Assembly: GCA_903959855.1 (NCBI GenBank)
Contig: CAJBYR010000151.1
Span: forward strand, 1-38,750
Direction: 5' to 3'
DNA length: 38,750 bases
Source: an uncultured beta proteobacterium
GTDB lineage: Bacteria > Pseudomonadota > Gammaproteobacteria > Burkholderiales > Rhodocyclaceae
Position numbers and translations under genes: made by a program. The notes under the pieces are model-generated. The model was not told the origin of the DNA and did not search any database. It saw nothing but the letters and a program-made list of their open reading frames with translations. Every line of letters begins with the position of its first letter. The stretch's first letter is position 1. Below, in pieces: positions 1 through 10,633 of this stretch.

Positions 1-351
1 CACTACGGTTGCGGCGGCGTCAAGGCCGCGCTCGACGGCGCGCGCGTCGGCCTGGTGGACATCTGGCTGCGCCACGTGCGCGACGTGCGCGCCAAACACC
101 TGCAGAAAATCGACAGCCTGCCGCCGGAAGCGCGGCACGACCGGCTGTGCGAACTCAACGTGCTGGAACAGGTCGCCAACGTCTGCCAGACCTACGTCGT
201 GCAGGACGCCTGGCAGCGCGGCCAGCCCCTGACAATCCACGGCTGGATCTACGGCCTCAAGGACGGCCTGATGCGCGACCTCGACATCACCGTCAACGCC
301 GCCGACCAGCTTCCCGGCCGCTATGCCCTTGCGCTTTCAACCTTGCTCTGA
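1..351 (+). CDS. can: Beta-class carbonic anhydrase, C-terminal part (5' end outside window)
   Basis: The frame is open from the first base and ends in TGA at 351, giving about 116 residues of the C-terminal half. The first residues read HYGCGGVKAAL, which contains the zinc-binding H-x2-C of beta-carbonic anhydrases; the later NVLEQVANVCQTYVVQDAW and IHGWIYGLKDGLMRDL segments are also typical of the family. The enzyme interconverts CO2 and bicarbonate in the cytoplasm. It lies 10 bp upstream of a thiolase and in the same direction as the biotin-dependent methylcrotonyl-CoA carboxylase, so supplying bicarbonate to that carboxylase is a reasonable inference. The other zinc ligands (Cys, Asp) would lie in the missing N-terminal half. 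Confidence 0.9.
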   Translation, partial: HYGCGGVKAALDGARVGLVDIWLRHVRDVRAKHLQKIDSLPPEARHDRLCELNVLEQVANVCQTYVVQDAWQRGQPLTIHGWIYGLKDGLMRDLDITVNAADQLPGRYALALSTLL

Positions 352-361
352 AGGAACCACC

Positions 362-1543
362 ATGTCCGACCCCATCGTCATCGTTTCCGCCACCCGCACG
401 CCCATGGGCGGCTTCATGGGCGACTTCGCCTCGCTGACCTGCGCCCAGCTCGGCAGCGTCGCCATCAAGGCCGCCGTCGAACGTGCGGGATTGAAGCCTG
501 AGCAGGTCGACGAGGTCATCATGGGCTGCGTGTTGCCCGCCGGCCAGGGCCAGGCCCCGGCGCGCCAGGCATCGCTCGGCGCCGGACTGCCGCTGGCGGC
601 CGGCTGCACCACGGTGAACAAAATGTGCGGCTCCGGCATGCGCGCGGCGATGTACGCCCACGACATGCTGCTCGCCGGCAGCGTGGATGTGATGGTCGCC
701 GGCGGCATGGAGTCGATGAGCAACGCGCCTTACCTGCTGCCCAAGGCGCGCGCCGGCTTTCGGCTGGGCCATGGCGAGGTCAAGGACCACATGTTCCTCG
801 ATGGCCTCGAAGATGCGTATGACAAAGGCCGCCTGATGGGCACCTTCGCCGAAGACTGCGCCGGCAGCTACAAGTTCACCCGCGAGGCGCAGGACGCCTA
901 CGCCATAGCGTCGACCACGCGTGCCAAGCAGGCCAACACCGATGGCAGCTTCGCCTGGGAAATCGCGCCGGTCACCGTGTCCGGCAGAAAAGGCGACACG
1001 ATCATCGACAAGGACGAGCAACCCTTCAAGGCGCAACTGGAAAAGATCCCCGGCCTCAAGCCGGCTTTCCGCAAGGACGGCACGGTCACGGCAGCCAACT
1101 CCTCGTCGATCTCCGACGGCGCTGCGGCGCTCGTGATGATGCGTGCCTCGACCGCGACGAAGCTGGGGCTCAAGCCGGTCGCCACCGTGGTCGGCCACTC
1201 GACCTTCGCGCAGGAACCGGGCCTGTTTACCACCGCCCCGGTCGGCGCCATGAAGAAGCTGCTGGCGAAGAACGGCTGGAGCGTCGGCAGCGTGGACCTC
1301 TGGGAAATCAATGAAGCCTTTGCCGTGGTCACCATGGCCGCGATGCACGACCTCGAACTGCCGCACGACAAGGTCAACGTACATGGCGGCGCCTGCGCCC
1401 TTGGCCACCCGATCGGCGCTTCCGGCGCCCGCGTCATCGTCACCCTGATCGGCGCGCTGAAGAAGCAGGGCAAAAAGCGCGGTGTCGCCAGCCTGTGCAT
1501 CGGCGGCGGCGAGGCCACTGCGGTCGGCATCGAGCTGATCTAA
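362..1543 (+). CDS. Acetyl-CoA C-acyltransferase (thiolase)
   Basis: A 393-residue degradative/biosynthetic thiolase, the usual length. The nucleophile is Cys89 in NKMCGSGMRA; the C-terminal catalytic pair is His349 (GHPIGASG) and Cys379 (LCIGGGEA), spaced as in the well-studied bacterial acetoacetyl-CoA thiolases. ATG at 362 is chosen because AAGGAACC lies just upstream and the protein then begins SDPIVIVSATRTPMG, the standard thiolase start; a longer in-frame start at 323 would overlap the carbonic anhydrase gene. The enzyme cleaves or forms acetoacetyl-CoA. In this cluster it would take the acetoacetate-derived CoA ester made by the HMG-CoA lyase at 9480. Exact chain-length specificity cannot be read from sequence. 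Confidence 0.93.
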   Translation: MSDPIVIVSATRTPMGGFMGDFASLTCAQLGSVAIKAAVERAGLKPEQVDEVIMGCVLPAGQGQAPARQASLGAGLPLAAGCTTVNKMCGSGMRAAMYAHDMLLAGSVDVMVAGGMESMSNAPYLLPKARAGFRLGHGEVKDHMFLDGLEDAYDKGRLMGTFAEDCAGSYKFTREAQDAYAIASTTRAKQANTDGSFAWEIAPVTVSGRKGDTIIDKDEQPFKAQLEKIPGLKPAFRKDGTVTAANSSSISDGAAALVMMRASTATKLGLKPVATVVGHSTFAQEPGLFTTAPVGAMKKLLAKNGWSVGSVDLWEINEAFAVVTMAAMHDLELPHDKVNVHGGACALGHPIGASGARVIVTLIGALKKQGKKRGVASLCIGGGEATAVGIELI

Positions 1544-1617
1544 CGCTCATGACTTCGATGAACCACCCCGCATCGTGAATTACCGTGCCCTCGTAGGGCC
1601 TCAAGCTGGCAATTGGG

Positions 1618-1674
1618 CCCGCCCCTCCCGTCCTCCCCTCACGGGGAGGCTACTAATCGGCTCGCTGCGCTCGG
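1618..1674. repeat. Palindromic intergenic repeat (REP-like), copy 1
   Basis: The thiolase-crotonase gap (1544-1719) holds a hairpin with arms CCTCCCC (1632-1638) and GGGGAGG (1643-1649) and a 4-nt loop. It is followed by GCTCGCTGCGCTCG (1660-1673). The same layout recurs at 29437-29494, with the 14-mer identical. A smaller hairpin, GCCCT/AGGGC, lies at 1587-1599. No gene is seen in this gap. Confidence 0.7.
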
Positions 1675-1719
1675 ACCCGACAAGTCGCGATCGGCGATGC
1701 ATTTCACGTTAAATTCGCC

Positions 1720-2577
1720 ATGACCCTGCAGACCCTCACCTACAGCACCGAGGGGCGCATTGCGCGTATCACGCTCAACCGGCCCGAGCGGCTCAACGCC
1801 ATCGTGCCGGCGATGCCACGCGAGATCCGGATCGCCGTCGATCGTGCCAATGCCGACGACGAGATCCACGTCATCATCCTGCAGGGCGCCGGGCGTGCCT
1901 TCTGTTCCGGCTACGACCTCCAGGATTTCGCTGAGGTCGACGCCGATACGCCCTGCACCCAGTCCATGCCCTGGGACCCGATGGTTGATTACCGCGCCAT
2001 GAAGGGTTTTACCGATGACTTCTTCAGCCTCTGGCGCAGCCACAAGCCGACCATCTGCAAAGTGCAGGGCTTTGCCGTCGCCGGCGGCAGCGACATCGCG
2101 CTGTGTTGCGACCTGGTGGTGATGGCCGAGGATGCCAAGATCGGCTACATGCCGGCGCGCGTCTGGGGCTGCCCGACCACGGCGATGTGGGTCTATCGCC
2201 TCGGTGCCGAGAAGGCCAAGCGCATGCTCTTGACCGGCGACACCATCGACGGCAGGACGGCGAAGGAGTGGGGCCTGGTGATCGACGCGGTGCCCGAGGC
2301 TGAACTCGAAGACGCAGTGATGAAGCTGGCGAACCGCATGGCCGGCGTGCCGAAGAACCAGCTCATGATGCAAAAGCTGATGATCAACCAGGCCTACGAC
2401 AACATGGGCCTGGCCAACACCCAGATGATCGCCACGCTGTTCGACGGCATCACACGCCACTCGCCCGAAGGCCAGTGGTTCAAGCACTACGCCGAGGAGA
2501 AGGGTTACAAGGAGGCCGTGCGCCTGCGCGATTCCGGCGAGCCGATTCCCGGCAGCAAGTCATACAAGGATTACTGA
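1720..2577 (+). CDS. Crotonase-fold enoyl-CoA hydratase/isomerase family protein
   Basis: A 285-residue crotonase-superfamily protein. The N-terminal [12 protein letters not shown] and [11 protein letters not shown] motifs and the [13 protein letters not shown] segment form the CoA-binding and oxyanion-hole core. The two glutamates of classical enoyl-CoA hydratases are not in place: the first site reads GGSD and the second reads MPARVWG instead of PE. It may therefore be an isomerase, hydrolase or other crotonase rather than a hydratase; the substrate is unknown. The C-terminus is longer than in simple hydratases, with a lysine- and tyrosine-rich end (SKSYKDY). Its stop is 1 bp before the acyl-CoA dehydrogenase start, so the two are surely co-translated. 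Confidence 0.85.
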   Translation: MTLQTLTYSTEGRIARITLNRPERLNAIVPAMPREIRIAVDRANADDEIHVIILQGAGRAFCSGYDLQDFAEVDADTPCTQSMPWDPMVDYRAMKGFTDDFFSLWRSHKPTICKVQGFAVAGGSDIALCCDLVVMAEDAKIGYMPARVWGCPTTAMWVYRLGAEKAKRMLLTGDTIDGRTAKEWGLVIDAVPEAELEDAVMKLANRMAGVPKNQLMMQKLMINQAYDNMGLANTQMIATLFDGITRHSPEGQWFKHYAEEKGYKEAVRLRDSGEPIPGSKSYKDY

Positions 2578-2578
2578 G

Positions 2579-3718
2579 ATGGTATTGAGTCCCGAACAGG
2601 AACAGATCCGCGACATGCTGCGCGATTTCGCGCGCGAGCAGCTGGCGCCCAAGGCTGCCGGGTGGGACAAGACGTCCCACTTCCCGCGCGAGGAACTGCG
2701 CGCGCTGGGCGAGCTCGGCTGCTGCGGCATGGTGGTGCCGGAAGAATGGGGCGGCGCCGGCCTGGACTATGTTTCGCTGGCCCTGGCGCTCGAAGAGATC
2801 GCCGCCGGCGACGGCGCCGTTTCCACAATCATCAGCGTGCAGAACTCGGTGGTCTGCGGCCCGATCAACGCCTTCGGCTGCGACGCTCAGAAGGAGAAGT
2901 ACCTCAAGAAGCTGGCCAGCGGCGAATGGCTGGGCTGCTTCTGCCTTACGGAACCGCATGTCGGCTCGGATGCCGCGGCGATCCGCACAAAAGCCGTGCG
3001 CGACGGCGACCATTGGGTACTCAACGGGGTCAAGCAATTCATCACCACCGGCAAGAACGCGCAAGTCGCCGTGGTCTTCGCCGTCACCGATCCGGGTGCC
3101 GGCAAGAAGGGCATCTCGGCCTTCATCGTGCCGGCCGACACGCCTGGATACATCGTGGCCCGCGTCGAGGAGAAACTCGGCCAGCATGCCTCGGATACGG
3201 CGCAGATCCTGTTCGAGAATTGCCGCATCCCGGCCGCGAACCTGCTCGGCGCGGAAGGGCAGGGCTACCGCATCGCCCTGTCCAACCTCGAAGGCGGCCG
3301 CATCGGCATCTCGGCGCAGGCCGTGGGCATGGCGCGCGCGGCCTTCGAAGCGGCGCTGCACTATTCGCATGAACGCGAGAGCTTCGGCAAGCCGATCTTC
3401 GAGCATCAGGCGGTGAACTTCCGCCTGGCCGACATGGCGACACAGATCGAAGTCGCGCGGCAAATGGTGCATCACGCGGCGGCCCTGCGCGACGCCGGCC
3501 GGCCCTGCCTCAAGGAAGCCTCGATGGCCAAGCTGTTCGCTTCCGAGATGGCCGAGAAGGTCTGCTCCGATGCGATCCAGATCCACGGCGGCTATGGTTA
3601 CGTCAGCGACTTCCCGGTCGAGCGCATCTACCGCGATGTGCGCGTCTGCCAGATCTACGAAGGCGCGTCGGACATCCAGCGCCTGGTGATCGGGCGGTCA
3701 TTGGCTGGTGCATCGTAA
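2579..3718 (+). CDS. Acyl-CoA dehydrogenase (short/medium-chain type)
   Basis: A 379-residue flavoprotein of normal family length. The FAD/substrate signature [16 protein letters not shown], the central QFITTGKNA segment, the [11 protein letters not shown] helix and the [20 protein letters not shown] segment are all present. The catalytic base is Glu361 in the [11 protein letters not shown] motif, the position used by short- and medium-chain acyl-CoA dehydrogenases. Isovaleryl-CoA dehydrogenases carry their base elsewhere and have a non-acidic residue here, so this is probably not LiuA despite the nearby liu genes. It would introduce a 2,3-double bond into an acyl-CoA and pass electrons to ETF. 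It follows the crotonase by one base; the electron-acceptor genes are not in this window. Confidence 0.93.
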   Translation: MVLSPEQEQIRDMLRDFAREQLAPKAAGWDKTSHFPREELRALGELGCCGMVVPEEWGGAGLDYVSLALALEEIAAGDGAVSTIISVQNSVVCGPINAFGCDAQKEKYLKKLASGEWLGCFCLTEPHVGSDAAAIRTKAVRDGDHWVLNGVKQFITTGKNAQVAVVFAVTDPGAGKKGISAFIVPADTPGYIVARVEEKLGQHASDTAQILFENCRIPAANLLGAEGQGYRIALSNLEGGRIGISAQAVGMARAAFEAALHYSHERESFGKPIFEHQAVNFRLADMATQIEVARQMVHHAAALRDAGRPCLKEASMAKLFASEMAEKVCSDAIQIHGGYGYVSDFPVERIYRDVRVCQIYEGASDIQRLVIGRSLAGAS

Positions 3719-3720
3719 TC

Positions 3721-3748
3721 TGCATCAAATGATGCTATATTTGATGCA
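3721..3748. promoter_or_regulatory. Palindromic operator/promoter of the vapBC operon
   Basis: A perfect inverted repeat, TGCATCAAA (3721-3729) and TTTGATGCA (3740-3748), with a 10-bp centre contains the AT-rich TGCTATATTTGATG stretch that could serve as a -10 region. It begins 2 bp after the acyl-CoA dehydrogenase stop and 24 bp before vapB. Type II antitoxins of this class usually bind such palindromes to repress their own operon; that role is inferred here. Confidence 0.7.
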
Positions 3749-3772
3749 TGCCACTACTTCCCGGAGTACGCC

Positions 3773-4036
3773 ATGAGGACCACCGTGACCCTGGACGACG
3801 AGCTGCTTGCCGACATTGAAAAGCTCAGCGGCATTCGCGATCGTTCGCAGCTGCTGCGCGAGGCCCTGCTGGCCTTGCGTCACCAGATAGCCTCGCAGCG
3901 CCTGGCGCTGCTTGGCGGCAGCGAACCCGCGCTGACGCTACCGCCGCGCCGCCGCGCCGCTGCGCTCGGCGCTGCCGAGCCCGCGCCTGCGGCATATGCC
4001 GCGGGGACTGGTCGCCGCAAGGCGAGGAAAGGCTGA
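3773..4036 (+). CDS. vapB: VapB-type antitoxin with a long C-terminal tail
   Basis: An 87-residue protein beginning MRTTVTLDDELLADIEKLSGI, the beta-strand and helix of a ribbon-helix-helix DNA-binding antitoxin, followed by SQLLREALLALRHQIASQRLALLGGSEP, the dimer and toxin-contact region. Family members generally end soon after the GGSEP..PPRR segment (about residue 60). Here a further ~25 residues rich in Ala, Arg and Pro follow, encoded by an 8-bp tandem repeat and two palindromes (see 3941-4002). The antitoxin would neutralise the VapC toxin seven bases downstream and repress the operon through the operator at 3721-3748. GGAG lies 8 bases before the ATG. Confidence 0.87.
   Translation: MRTTVTLDDELLADIEKLSGIRDRSQLLREALLALRHQIASQRLALLGGSEPALTLPPRRRAAALGAAEPAPAAYAAGTGRRKARKG
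3941..4002. repeat. 8-bp tandem repeat plus two palindromes within the 3' end of vapB
   Basis: CCGCCGCG occurs twice in tandem (3941-3948, 3949-3956) and a third time with one change, CCGCTGCG (3957-3964). It is followed by a hairpin with arms GCTCGGC (3964-3970) and GCCGAGC (3974-3980), and by the perfect 14-bp palindrome GCGGCATATGCCGC (3989-4002). All lie inside the vapB reading frame. The unit is not a multiple of three, so a gain or loss of one copy would shift the frame of the antitoxin tail. Confidence 0.75.
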
Positions 4037-4043
4037 AAGTCCG

Positions 4044-4406
4044 GTGAAAGTGCTTGCCGACACCTCCGCCTGGGTTGAGCATCTGCGTCGCGGCAATTCG
4101 CGGATGAGCCACCTGCTTGCCGCCGGTGAAATCGTTGCGCACGACCATGTCCTTGGCGAGCTGTGCCTTGGCGGCTTGCGTGGCGAGAAGCTGGTCGCCC
4201 TGCAAGCACTGCACCATTGCCACGTCGCCAGCCACGAGGAAGTGATGCACCTGGTCGCCGAGCGCCGCCTGGCGGGTCGCGGGCTCGGCTATGTCGATAG
4301 CCATTTGCTCGCCGCCGCACTGATCAATCGTTTGCAACTATGGACCATGGACAAGGCCCTGCAGCAGGTGGCGCACGAGTTCGGCTGCGCGCTGAAGGTG
4401 CATTGA
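4044..4406 (+). CDS. vapC: VapC-type PIN-domain toxin ribonuclease
   Basis: A 120-residue PIN-domain protein. The four acidic residues that bind the metal are all visible: Asp6 (LADTSAW), Glu39 (LGELCLGG), Asp85 (GYVDSHLL) and Asp103 (WTMDKAL). Family members cleave RNA, often tRNA or rRNA, in a Mg2+/Mn2+-dependent way when not held by VapB. GTG at 4044 is chosen because the protein then starts VKVLADTSAW as in the family and GAGGAAAGG lies upstream inside the vapB end; an ATG at 3996 falls within the palindrome in vapB and would add 16 non-family residues. The pair sits between catabolic genes of an otherwise co-directional cluster, which suggests insertion. Confidence 0.9.
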   Translation: MKVLADTSAWVEHLRRGNSRMSHLLAAGEIVAHDHVLGELCLGGLRGEKLVALQALHHCHVASHEEVMHLVAERRLAGRGLGYVDSHLLAAALINRLQLWTMDKALQQVAHEFGCALKVH

Positions 4407-4427
4407 ACTTTCCAGCGGAGAAACCCG

Positions 4428-5036
4428 GTGACCGACAAAGCCCCCATCGTTTTCTACTTCGACTTCACCTCGCCCTATTCCTATCTGGCGAGCGAACGCA
4501 TCGATGAACTCGCCGCGAAGTACGATCGCCGGGTGCAGTGGCGGCCGGTCATGCTCGGCGCGGCCTTCAAGGCCTCGGGCATGCCGCTGCTGGTGACGAT
4601 CCCGCTCAAGGGCGACTACAGCAAGCGCGACTTCGATCGCTCGGCGCGCTTCATGGGCATACCCTACACATTTCCGCCGAAGTTTCCCGTGTCCTCGCTT
4701 TCGGCAGCGCGCGCCTATTACTGGCTGCATGGACGGGATTGCGCCAGGGCGCGCGAATTTGCCCGCGCCGTGTTTCGCGCCTACTGGACCGGGGGACGTG
4801 ACATCAGCGATACGACGGTGGTGCTCGACATTGTGCGTAGCCAGGGCCTGGAAGTCGGCGCCTGCGAGACGGCGATCGCCACCCAGGAAATCAAGGACAG
4901 GGTGAAGAACGAAACCGACGCAGCAATCGCGCAGGGCATGTTCGGCGCACCGTATTTCATGGTCGATGGCGAGCCCTTCTGGGGCGCCGACCGTCTGCCG
5001 CAAATCGACAAGTGGCTACAAACCGGGGGATTCTAG
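4428..5036 (+). CDS. 2-hydroxychromene-2-carboxylate isomerase family protein (DsbA/GST-kappa fold)
   Basis: A 202-residue protein starting at GTG. Near the N-terminus, [18 protein letters not shown] carries the conserved Ser15 that in characterised naphthalene-pathway isomerases contacts glutathione. The C-terminal [22 protein letters not shown] is the thioredoxin-fold cis-proline and substrate-pocket segment. Family members isomerise 2-hydroxychromene-2-carboxylate to benzalpyruvate using glutathione, but many paralogues sit in unrelated acyl-CoA clusters with unknown substrates. Its stop overlaps the GTG of the carboxylase gene by one base, so it is translationally coupled to leucine degradation here rather than to a naphthalene pathway. 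The true substrate is uncertain. Confidence 0.82.
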   Translation: MTDKAPIVFYFDFTSPYSYLASERIDELAAKYDRRVQWRPVMLGAAFKASGMPLLVTIPLKGDYSKRDFDRSARFMGIPYTFPPKFPVSSLSAARAYYWLHGRDCARAREFARAVFRAYWTGGRDISDTTVVLDIVRSQGLEVGACETAIATQEIKDRVKNETDAAIAQGMFGAPYFMVDGEPFWGADRLPQIDKWLQTGGF

Positions 5037-6643
5037 TGTCCATCATCAAGTCCAAACTCAACACGCGCGCCGACGACTACCGCGCCAATGTCGCTGCCAT
5101 GCAGGCCCTGGTCGACGACCTGCGCGAGAAGACAGCGCTGGTTTCGAAGGGTGGCCCCGAAGAGCACCGCAAGAAGCACATTGCCCGCGGCAAACTGCTG
5201 CCGCGCGAGCGCATCAACGGCCTGCTTGATCCGGGCGCGCCCTTTCTCGAACTCTCGGCCATGGCCGGCTGGGGATTGTTCAACAACGAGGTCAATTCAG
5301 GCGGCGTGGTCACCGGCATCGGCCGCGTGCAGGGCGTCGAATGCATGATCGTCGCCAACGATGCCACGGTGAAGGGCGGCTCCTACTTCCCGATCACCGT
5401 CAAGAAGCATCTGCGCGCGCAAGAGATCGCGGCGCAGAACCGCCTGCCCTGTATCTACCTGGTCGATTCCGGCGGCGCCAACCTGCCGACCCAGGACGAG
5501 GTCTTTCCCGATCGCGACCACTTCGGCCGCATCTTCTACAACCAGGCCAACATGAGCGCCGCCGGCATTCCGCAGATCGGCGTGGTCATGGGTTCCTGCA
5601 CGGCGGGCGGCGCCTATATGCCGGCTATGTCCGACGAATCGATCATCGTCAAGAACCAGGGCACCATCTTCCTCGGCGGCCCGCCGCTGGTGAAGGCCGC
5701 AACCGGCGAAGTGGTGAGCGCCGAAGATCTCGGTGGCGGCGACGTGCATACGCGCATTTCCGGTGTTTGCGACCACCTTGCAGAAAGCGACCACCACGCG
5801 CTGTCGATCGCGCGCCGCGTGGTTGGCAACCTGAACTGGAAGAAGCCGATGTCGCTGGATCTGGCGACGCCGGAAGACCCGCTCTACGATCCCGCCGAGC
5901 TGATGGGTGTGATCCCCGCCGATCCGCGCAAGCCTTACGACGTGCGCGAAGTGATCGCCCGCGTGGTCGACGGCTCGCGCCTCGACGAGTTCAAGTCGCG
6001 CTACGGCACCACGCTGGTCACCGGCTTCGCGCGCATCCACGGCTATCCGATCGGCATCGTCGCCAACAACGGCATCCTCTTCGGCGAGTCGGCGCAAAAG
6101 GGCGCGCACTTCATCGAGCTTTGTGCCCAGCGCGGCATCCCGCTCCTGTTCATGCAGAACATCACGGGCTTCATGGTTGGCCGCAAGTACGAGAACGGCG
6201 GCATCGCCAAGGACGGCGCGAAAATGGTGACGGCAGTGGCGACAGCCCAGGTGCCGAAGTTCACCATGATCATCGGCGGCAGCTTCGGCGCCGGCAACTA
6301 CGGCATGTGCGGCCGCGCCTACAGCCCGCGCCTACTGTGGATCTGGCCCAATGCGCGGGTCTCGGTGATGGGCGGCGAGCAGGCGGCCTCGGTGCTGTCG
6401 ACCATCAAGCGCGACGGCATGGAAGCCGCCGGCAAGACCTGGCCCAAGGAAGACGAGGAGGCCTTCAAGGCGCCGATCCGAGCCCAGTACGAAACCCAGG
6501 GCCATCCCTATTACGCCACCGCGCGGCTGTGGGACGACGGCATCGTCGATCCGGTGCAGACCCGGCGCACGCTGGGCCTGGGAATTTCAGCCTCTTTGAA
6601 TGCCCCCATCCTGCCGACGAAGTTTGGCGTGTTCAGAATGTAA
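5036..6643 (+). CDS. liuB: Methylcrotonyl-CoA carboxylase beta (carboxyltransferase) subunit
   Basis: A 535-residue carboxyltransferase with both crotonase-like halves. [37 protein letters not shown] and [20 protein letters not shown] are characteristic of methylcrotonyl-CoA carboxylase rather than propionyl-CoA carboxylase. It transfers CO2 from biotin on the alpha subunit (7452-9467) to 3-methylcrotonyl-CoA, giving 3-methylglutaconyl-CoA in leucine breakdown. GTG at 5036 is preferred: it overlaps the preceding TAG, GGGGGA lies 6 bases upstream, and it yields the length usual for this subunit. A further GTG at 5012 would extend the protein by 8 residues into the previous gene. Confidence 0.95.
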   Translation: MSIIKSKLNTRADDYRANVAAMQALVDDLREKTALVSKGGPEEHRKKHIARGKLLPRERINGLLDPGAPFLELSAMAGWGLFNNEVNSGGVVTGIGRVQGVECMIVANDATVKGGSYFPITVKKHLRAQEIAAQNRLPCIYLVDSGGANLPTQDEVFPDRDHFGRIFYNQANMSAAGIPQIGVVMGSCTAGGAYMPAMSDESIIVKNQGTIFLGGPPLVKAATGEVVSAEDLGGGDVHTRISGVCDHLAESDHHALSIARRVVGNLNWKKPMSLDLATPEDPLYDPAELMGVIPADPRKPYDVREVIARVVDGSRLDEFKSRYGTTLVTGFARIHGYPIGIVANNGILFGESAQKGAHFIELCAQRGIPLLFMQNITGFMVGRKYENGGIAKDGAKMVTAVATAQVPKFTMIIGGSFGAGNYGMCGRAYSPRLLWIWPNARVSVMGGEQAASVLSTIKRDGMEAAGKTWPKEDEEAFKAPIRAQYETQGHPYYATARLWDDGIVDPVQTRRTLGLGISASLNAPILPTKFGVFRM

Positions 6644-6655
6644 TCCGGAGCGACC

Positions 6656-7447
6656 ATGTACAACAACATCGTTACCGAAGTCGACCTCGGCGTCGGCATC
6701 ATCACCCTCAACCGGCCCGAGCGCCACAATGCCTTCGACGATGCGCTGATCGCCGAGCTCTCGGATGCCATCGATCGCATGTCCGACGATCCGTCCGTGC
6801 GTGTTATGGTGATTTCGAGCACGGGCAAGAGCTTCTGCGCCGGCGCCGACCTCAACTGGATGAAGCGCGCCGCCGGCTACGGCGAAGACGAGAACCTGCG
6901 TGACTCGCGTGCCCTGGCGGGAATGCTGCGCCGCCTGGCGCAGTGCCCCAAGCCGACCATCGCCCGCGTCCAGGGGCCGGCCTACGGCGGCGGCGTCGGC
7001 CTGGTGGCCTGCTGCGACATCGCCATCGCCACTTTCGACGTGCAGTTTTCTCTGACCGAGGTCAAGCTCGGCATCATTCCCGCGGTGATCAGCCCGCATG
7101 TGATCGCGGCCATCGGCGAGCGCTATGCGCGACGCTACATGCTCACCGCCGAGCGCTTCTCGGCCGCCGAGGCCTATCGCATCGGCCTGCTGCACGAAAT
7201 GGTGGCGGACGAGGAATCGCTTGACGAAGCGCTGGGCGAGGTCATCGACGCGCTGTTGAAAAACGGCCCGCGGGCGCTGGCCGAGTGCAAGCAACTGATA
7301 TCTGCCGTAGCCTGGAAGCCGCTCTCTGACGAGGTGGTCGAGGACACGGCGCAGCGCATCACGCGCCTGCGCGCCAGCGAAGAAGGACGCGAAGGCATGA
7401 CTGCCTTCCTCGAGAAGCGCAAACCCAACTGGATCGCCCAGGGCTGA
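6656..7447 (+). CDS. liuC: Methylglutaconyl-CoA hydratase (enoyl-CoA hydratase family)
   Basis: A 263-residue crotonase-fold enzyme. [27 protein letters not shown] and the GGGVGLVACCDIAIA glycine-rich oxyanion segment are followed by FSLTEVKLGIIPAVISPHVIAAIG, a stretch typical of the hydratases encoded between the two carboxylase subunits. It hydrates 3-methylglutaconyl-CoA to HMG-CoA. The ATG lies 12 bases after liuB, with CCGGAG just upstream, and the stop is 4 bases before liuD. Specificity is inferred mainly from position in the liu order; the fold itself is certain. Confidence 0.92.
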   Translation: MYNNIVTEVDLGVGIITLNRPERHNAFDDALIAELSDAIDRMSDDPSVRVMVISSTGKSFCAGADLNWMKRAAGYGEDENLRDSRALAGMLRRLAQCPKPTIARVQGPAYGGGVGLVACCDIAIATFDVQFSLTEVKLGIIPAVISPHVIAAIGERYARRYMLTAERFSAAEAYRIGLLHEMVADEESLDEALGEVIDALLKNGPRALAECKQLISAVAWKPLSDEVVEDTAQRITRLRASEEGREGMTAFLEKRKPNWIAQG

Positions 7448-7451
7448 CACC

Positions 7452-9467
<2,016 letters not shown>

Positions 9468-9479
9468 GCACAGACACGA

Positions 9480-10406
9480 ATGACCCTCCCGAGCAAAGTA
9501 CGTATCGTCGAAGTCGGCCCGCGCGACGGCTTGCAGAACGAAAAGAAGCCCGTCACCACCGAAACCAAGGTCGAACTTATCCATCGCCTCGGCAAGGCGG
9601 GCCTCAGGAGCATCGAGGCCACGGCCTTTGTCTCGCCCAAGTGGGTGCCGCAGATGGCGGACAACGCCGAGGTTTTTGCAGCCATCCAGAAGCTTCCCGA
9701 CGTCAGCTATCCGGTGCTGACGCCCAACATGAAGGGTTTCGAGGCGGCGCTGGCGGTGGGCGCGAAAGAGGTTGCGGTGTTCGGCGCGGCTTCCGAATCC
9801 TTCTCGCAGAAAAACATCAACTGTTCCATCGCCGAGTCACTGGAGCGTTTCCGGCCCATCGTCGAGGCGGCAAAGGCGGCGGACGTCAAGGTGCGTGGCT
9901 ATGTGTCATGCGCGCTGGGCTGTCCGTATGACGGCGATATCCTGCCCCTTGCCGTGGCCGATGTCGCAGTTGCGCTGATCGAGATGGGCTGTTACGAAGT
10001 CAGCCTGGGCGACACCATCGGCGTCGGCACGCCCGAGCGCACCAAGGACATGATCGAAGCCGTGGCGCGTCGCGTGCCGCTAAAAAAGATTGCCGGCCAT
10101 TTTCACGATACCTACGGTATGGCGACGGCCAATATCTACGCCTCGCTGCAGATGGGCATCGGCATTTTTGACAGCTCCATCGCCGGCCTCGGCGGATGCC
10201 CCTATGCCGCCGGCGCCTCCGGCAACGTCGCCACCGAGGACGTGGTCTGGCTGCTCAAGGGGCTCGGCATAGATACCGGCATCGATCTCGATTCCCTGGT
10301 CGACACCGGCAGCTGGATTTCAAAGAAGCTCAAGCGCGAATCGGCCTCGCGTGTCGCGCGCGCCTTGCTGGCCAGGCGCGAAGCGCAAAGCGGCGCGACG
10401 CCGTGA
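9480..10406 (+). CDS. liuE: Hydroxymethylglutaryl-CoA lyase
   Basis: A 308-residue TIM-barrel lyase. The N-terminal [14 protein letters not shown] holds the catalytic arginine and metal-binding aspartate; [10 protein letters not shown] provides metal-binding histidines; and [22 protein letters not shown] is the HMG-CoA lyase signature loop with its active-site cysteine. It splits HMG-CoA into acetyl-CoA and acetoacetate, the last step of the leucine branch. The start ATG follows liuD after 12 bases. The stop overlaps the next small gene (GTGA), consistent with one long transcript from the thiolase or earlier. Confidence 0.95.
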   Translation: MTLPSKVRIVEVGPRDGLQNEKKPVTTETKVELIHRLGKAGLRSIEATAFVSPKWVPQMADNAEVFAAIQKLPDVSYPVLTPNMKGFEAALAVGAKEVAVFGAASESFSQKNINCSIAESLERFRPIVEAAKAADVKVRGYVSCALGCPYDGDILPLAVADVAVALIEMGCYEVSLGDTIGVGTPERTKDMIEAVARRVPLKKIAGHFHDTYGMATANIYASLQMGIGIFDSSIAGLGGCPYAAGASGNVATEDVVWLLKGLGIDTGIDLDSLVDTGSWISKKLKRESASRVARALLARREAQSGATP

Positions 10407-10633
10407 TCCTCGGCAGAAAGCATGACGACGTGGCGATGGACGTCGCGTCTCCGTGCGTCGACGTTTGCCGGATGGATCAGGTCAACGAGCTTTGTACCGG
10501 CTGTCACCGTACGCTGGACGAGATTGTCCGCTGGTCGAATGCCAGCGATGACGAAAAGCGGGCAATTCTCGCCGCCGTCGCGCAGCGTCGCGGTCACCCC
10601 GAGCCTGATGCCGAGCTGAACTGCAAGGGCTGA
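10403..10633 (+). CDS. DUF1289 small cysteine-motif protein
   Basis: A 76-residue protein if GTG 10403 is used (overlapping the liuE stop), or 65 residues from ATG 10436, which begins right at the conserved region. The core [25 protein letters not shown] with C-x3-C-x8-C-x2-C spacing, followed by SDDEKRAIL, is the DUF1289 family pattern. The four cysteines suggest a metal-binding knuckle. The family has no settled function. Its stop overlaps the next ATG (TGATG), so it is coupled to the downstream hydrolase. Confidence 0.85.
   Translation: MILGRKHDDVAMDVASPCVDVCRMDQVNELCTGCHRTLDEIVRWSNASDDEKRAILAAVAQRRGHPEPDAELNCKG

Noticed and set aside
2579-3718. Assignment of the acyl-CoA dehydrogenase as isovaleryl-CoA dehydrogenase (LiuA)
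   Set aside because: It has the YEGASDIQR catalytic glutamate of short/medium-chain enzymes, a position that is not acidic in isovaleryl-CoA dehydrogenases.
3996-4043. Earlier ATG start for VapC
   Set aside because: It lies in the palindrome inside vapB and adds 16 residues that do not belong to the PIN fold.
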